DNA from: Corallium rubrum
Taxonomy: Eukaryota; Cnidaria; Anthozoa; Scleralcyonacea; Coralliidae
Assembly: GCA_964035015.1 (NCBI GenBank)
Contig: OZ036016.1
Span: 1,948,830-2,012,829 of the forward strand
DNA length: 64,000 nucleotides
Direction of reading: 5' to 3'
Below are positions 42,835-64,000 of the stretch, one piece after another (position 1 is the stretch's first letter; each line of letters opens with the position of its first letter). The notes beneath the pieces are model-generated. The model ran no database searches, was not told where the DNA came from, and worked only from the letters and a program-made list of their open reading frames with translations. A program made the translations under genes and the position numbers.

Positions 42835-43275
42835 TCCTTCAACAGCGTGTGTATGTGAAGAAGAATTTCAAATGAAGTCGAATCACTGCTGTAGAGAAAA
42901 GTTTTCTGACTGCCCCAACCGGGAATCGAACCCAAGGTCTCTGGTTTCACGTACCAGTGCTCTACCGTTGAGCTATTGGGACTCCCAGCTGCTGAGGCAG
43001 TCAGAAATATCCATATATTATATATCGCACACATTACCGTAGCTCATCGGGGGATATCTAATCCACCTAAACGAAGAGTTAGGTATCTTTCTACAGGACG
43101 AAGTCGGCTTGACTTGACCCCAGCCATCGTAAGTTATTAAATATTCAGTTGTCCTTCAATAGCTCAGTGGTAGAGCACTGGTACGTGAAACCAGAGACCT
43201 TGGGTTCGATTCCCGGATTGGGGCAGTCAGAAAACTTTTCTCTATAGCAGTGATTCGACTTCATTTGAAATTCTT
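42835..43275. mobile_element. inverted pair of tRNA-like SINE units
   Basis: The + copy (43150-43222) has A box TAGCTCAGTGGTAGAGC, an anticodon arm CTGGT-ACGTGAA-ACCAG and B box GGTTCGATTCCCGG. The minus copy is at 42888-42985. Shared flanks (GTCAGAAAACTTTTCTCTA, GATTCGACTTCATTTGAAAT) extend the inverted repeat. Position 33 is not T and the acceptor is weak, so these are SINE heads rather than tRNA-His genes. Confidence 0.65.
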
Positions 43276-43284
43276 CTTCACAAT

Positions 43285-44030
43285 ATTACTTCTTACTTTT
43301 GCTTTTTTTCTCTTGCGTTCTTGTTGGGTGTTTTGTTCTTGTTCTTGCATTCCTTTTTTTGCGTTCTTATTTCTGCGTTCTTGTTATTTCCTTCTTGTCT
43401 TTTCGTTCTTGTTTTTTCCCGTTCTTGTTTTTTCGTTCTTGCATTCTTGTTCTTGCGTTCTTATTTTTGCATTTTTTTTCTTGCGTTCTTGTTCTTGCGT
43501 TCTTTATTTTTGCGTTTTTGTTCTCGCGTTGTTGTTTTTGCATTTTTTTCTTGCGTTCTTGTAGTTGCATTCTTGTTCTTGCGTTCATTTTCTTGCGCGT
43601 TTTTGCTCTTGCGTTCCTGTTATTGCGTTCTTTTTGCGTTCTTGTTTTTGCGTTCTTGTTTTTTCGTTCTTGTTTTTTCCTTCTTGTTCTTGCGTTCGTT
43701 TTTTTGCATTCATGTTCTGCATTCATGTTTTTCTGTTCTTGTTCTTGCGTTCTTGTTTTTGCGTTTTTGTTTCTGCGTTTTTTCTTGCGCGTTCTTGTTC
43801 AGTTGTTCTTGTTTCTTGCGTTCTTGCATCCTTGTCCTTGTGTTCTTGTTAATTTCCTCTGTTCTTGTTCTTTGGGTTCTTGTTCATTTCTTGCGTTCTC
43901 GTTCTTGCGTTCTCGTTCTTGCGTTCTTGTTTTTGCGTTCTCGTTCTTGTGTTACGTAATTTCTTGCGTTCTTATTCTTGCGTTCTTGGTTATGCATTCT
44001 TGTTCTTTTAATATATAGCTCTTGCGTTTG
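43285..44030. repeat. TTCTTGCG minisatellite
   Basis: About 740 bp of degenerate 6-18-bp units built on TTCTTGCGTTCTTG and TTCTTGTTTTT. It produces overlapping open frames of Phe/Leu/Cys-rich peptides which are not genes. It ends about 150 bp before the IFT172 X-box. Confidence 0.9.
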
Positions 44031-44089
44031 TGTCAGGTTCTTCCACCATTATAGGGGTAATAAGGGCACACGAGGATTTGTATAGACGC

Positions 44090-44350
44090 GAGTTTGCTCC
44101 ACTCACTTTACCGCCTTGTGTCCCCGCCTTGTGTCTCCCTCGAGCGTGGAAGCGCAGGCTAGCGGGGCCTGGGGTGGAGTTCGTTGCCAAGGATACCCAC
44201 TAAGCATTGCGGTCAATAATCCAATATTTTCCACAAGAAACATGGCGAAGAATTTTGAAAATGAAGGCTTCGACAATTTAGTGGTTTTCGTCTGTTTATC
44301 AAGTTCTTGCTGACTATTTAAGGACTTCTATTCGTCAACGATAAGTGAAG
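44090..44350 (+). promoter_or_regulatory. probable IFT172 promoter and 5' UTR
   Basis: A locally GC-rich, CpG-containing, non-repetitive stretch between the minisatellite and the start codon. No TATA box is evident. A short upstream frame (ATG at about 44242) ends before the IFT172 ATG. Confidence 0.4.
44183..44196 (+). promoter_or_regulatory. X-box-like RFX site upstream of IFT172
   Basis: GTTGCC-AA-GGATAC: the left half-site is perfect and the right half matches 4 of 6 positions of the GTNRCC-n(1-3)-RGYAAC consensus. RFX factors bind X-boxes close upstream of ciliary genes, including IFT genes. It lies 155 bp before the ATG within a locally GC-rich segment (44085-44200). Confidence 0.5.
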
Positions 44351-63373
<19,023 letters not shown>

Positions 63374-63380
63374 TAGCTCT

Positions 63381-63381
63381 T

Positions 63382-63443
<62 letters not shown>

Positions 63444-63560
63444 GGACGGACGGACGGACGGACGGACGGACGGACGGACGGACGGACGGACGGACGGACG
63501 GACGGACGGACGGATGGACGGACGGACGGACGGACGGACGGACATACGGACAGACGGACA
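63381..63560. repeat. (CAGA)n then (CGGA)n array
   Basis: GACA units to about 63440, GGAC units to about 63545. IFT172 intron 9. Confidence 0.97.
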
Positions 63561-63585
63561 TATGGGCATAGACACGGACACGACA

Positions 63586-63713
63586 TGGACATAGACCACT
63601 TTCATAAAGGCCTTCACTTTAAATATTCTTTTATGTGCATCTAAATTAGCCTTTCTGGCCTCGTTATGAAACAAAGATTGTTTTGAATTGCAGACACACA
63701 AACGAGGCCAGAA
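63586..63713. mobile_element. half copy of the AATAGACC/TTAGCC MITE in GACA repeats
   Basis: ATAGACC, TCTAAATTAGCC, GGCCTCGTTATGAAAC and AACGAGGCCAGAAAG resemble the 18.4 kb MITE interior. Simple repeat lies on both sides. Confidence 0.45.
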
Positions 63714-64000
63714 AGACACAGACACAGACACAGACACAGACACAGACACAGACACAGACACAGACACAGACACAGACACGGGCGCAGACGCAGACGCAGA
63801 CACGGGCGCAGACGCAGACGCAGACACGGGCACCGTCACGGGCACTGGCACGGGCACGGACATAGACATAGACATAGACATATATGTAGACATAGACATA
63901 GGCATAGACATAGGCATAGACATAGACATAGACATAGACATAGACATAGACATAGACATAGACATAGACATAGACATAGACATAGACATAGACATAGACA
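63714..64000. repeat. (CACAGA)n, CGCAGA and (GACATA)n array
   Basis: Hexamer arrays continue to the window edge; GACATA units dominate from 63860. Confidence 0.97.

Noticed and set aside
43150..43222. possible functional tRNA-His (GTG)
   Set aside because: The anticodon loop lacks U33, the acceptor stem does not pair, and an inverted copy with shared flanks shows it is part of a repeat.
43250..44018. Phe/Leu/Cys-rich frames resembling membrane proteins
   Set aside because: They arise from the TTCTTGCG minisatellite in several frames at once.

Overview
The window is AT-rich metazoan nuclear DNA: spliced genes with GT-AG introns, introns up to about 5.5 kb, very long simple-sequence arrays and dense nested transposons. 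The conserved ciliary gene, the tRNA- and 5S-derived SINEs and the LINE types fit a marine invertebrate. A cnidarian (anthozoan-like) genome is my best guess, but the sequence does not prove it. There are no prokaryotic signatures, CRISPR arrays or operons.

Three host genes could be assembled exon by exon, all on the + strand. (1) 4.4-17.5 kb: a complete five-exon ASRGL1-type isoaspartyl peptidase/L-asparaginase (319 aa). (2) 34.7-37.4 kb: a two-exon, 223-aa secreted protein with two Ly6/uPAR (three-finger) domains and a GPI-anchor tail. (3) 44.35 kb to the right edge: the first nine coding exons (335 codons) of IFT172, an intraflagellar transport protein, with an X-box-like ciliary promoter site about 155 bp upstream of its ATG. 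The gene runs off the window.

Nearly everything else is repeats. Autonomous-element remnants include a Tc1/mariner transposon with DD37E spacing and roughly 200-bp inverted repeats (25.83-27.42 kb), a LINE with a restriction-like endonuclease flanked on both sides by (GAAA)n (19.8-21.5 kb), three other LINE 3' ends (1.9, 3.4-4.1 and 28 kb), a hAT remnant (48.4-49.2 kb), a PHD-finger ORF and short transposase-like N-termini. Non-autonomous elements include a piggyBac-like MITE with TTAA duplications, several hAT-like MITEs with 8-bp duplications, a 518-bp element with a 10-bp duplication, and many foldback palindromes. Several nested insertions can be read directly because an uninterrupted paralogue lies in the same window.

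The most interesting recurring signal is a small hairpin motif, CTGANGA + stem-loop + GAAA. It occurs at about eight loci (4.3, 11.9, 23.2, 29.3, 52.1, 58.4, 60.8/61.5 and 61.8 kb), sometimes at the tip of a foldback element. It matches the minimalist hammerhead ribozymes known from Penelope-like elements and related small retroelements. The best two copies (4.3 and 11.9 kb) keep a pairable stem I and an NUH cleavage triplet.

Long tandem arrays (CAGT/CACT, CACTCA, CTTCA, CTTT, TTCTC/TTCC, TTGTG, GACA/GACATA, a 17-bp and a roughly 206-bp satellite) fill introns and intergenic DNA. They create many spurious long ORFs, which were not annotated as genes.
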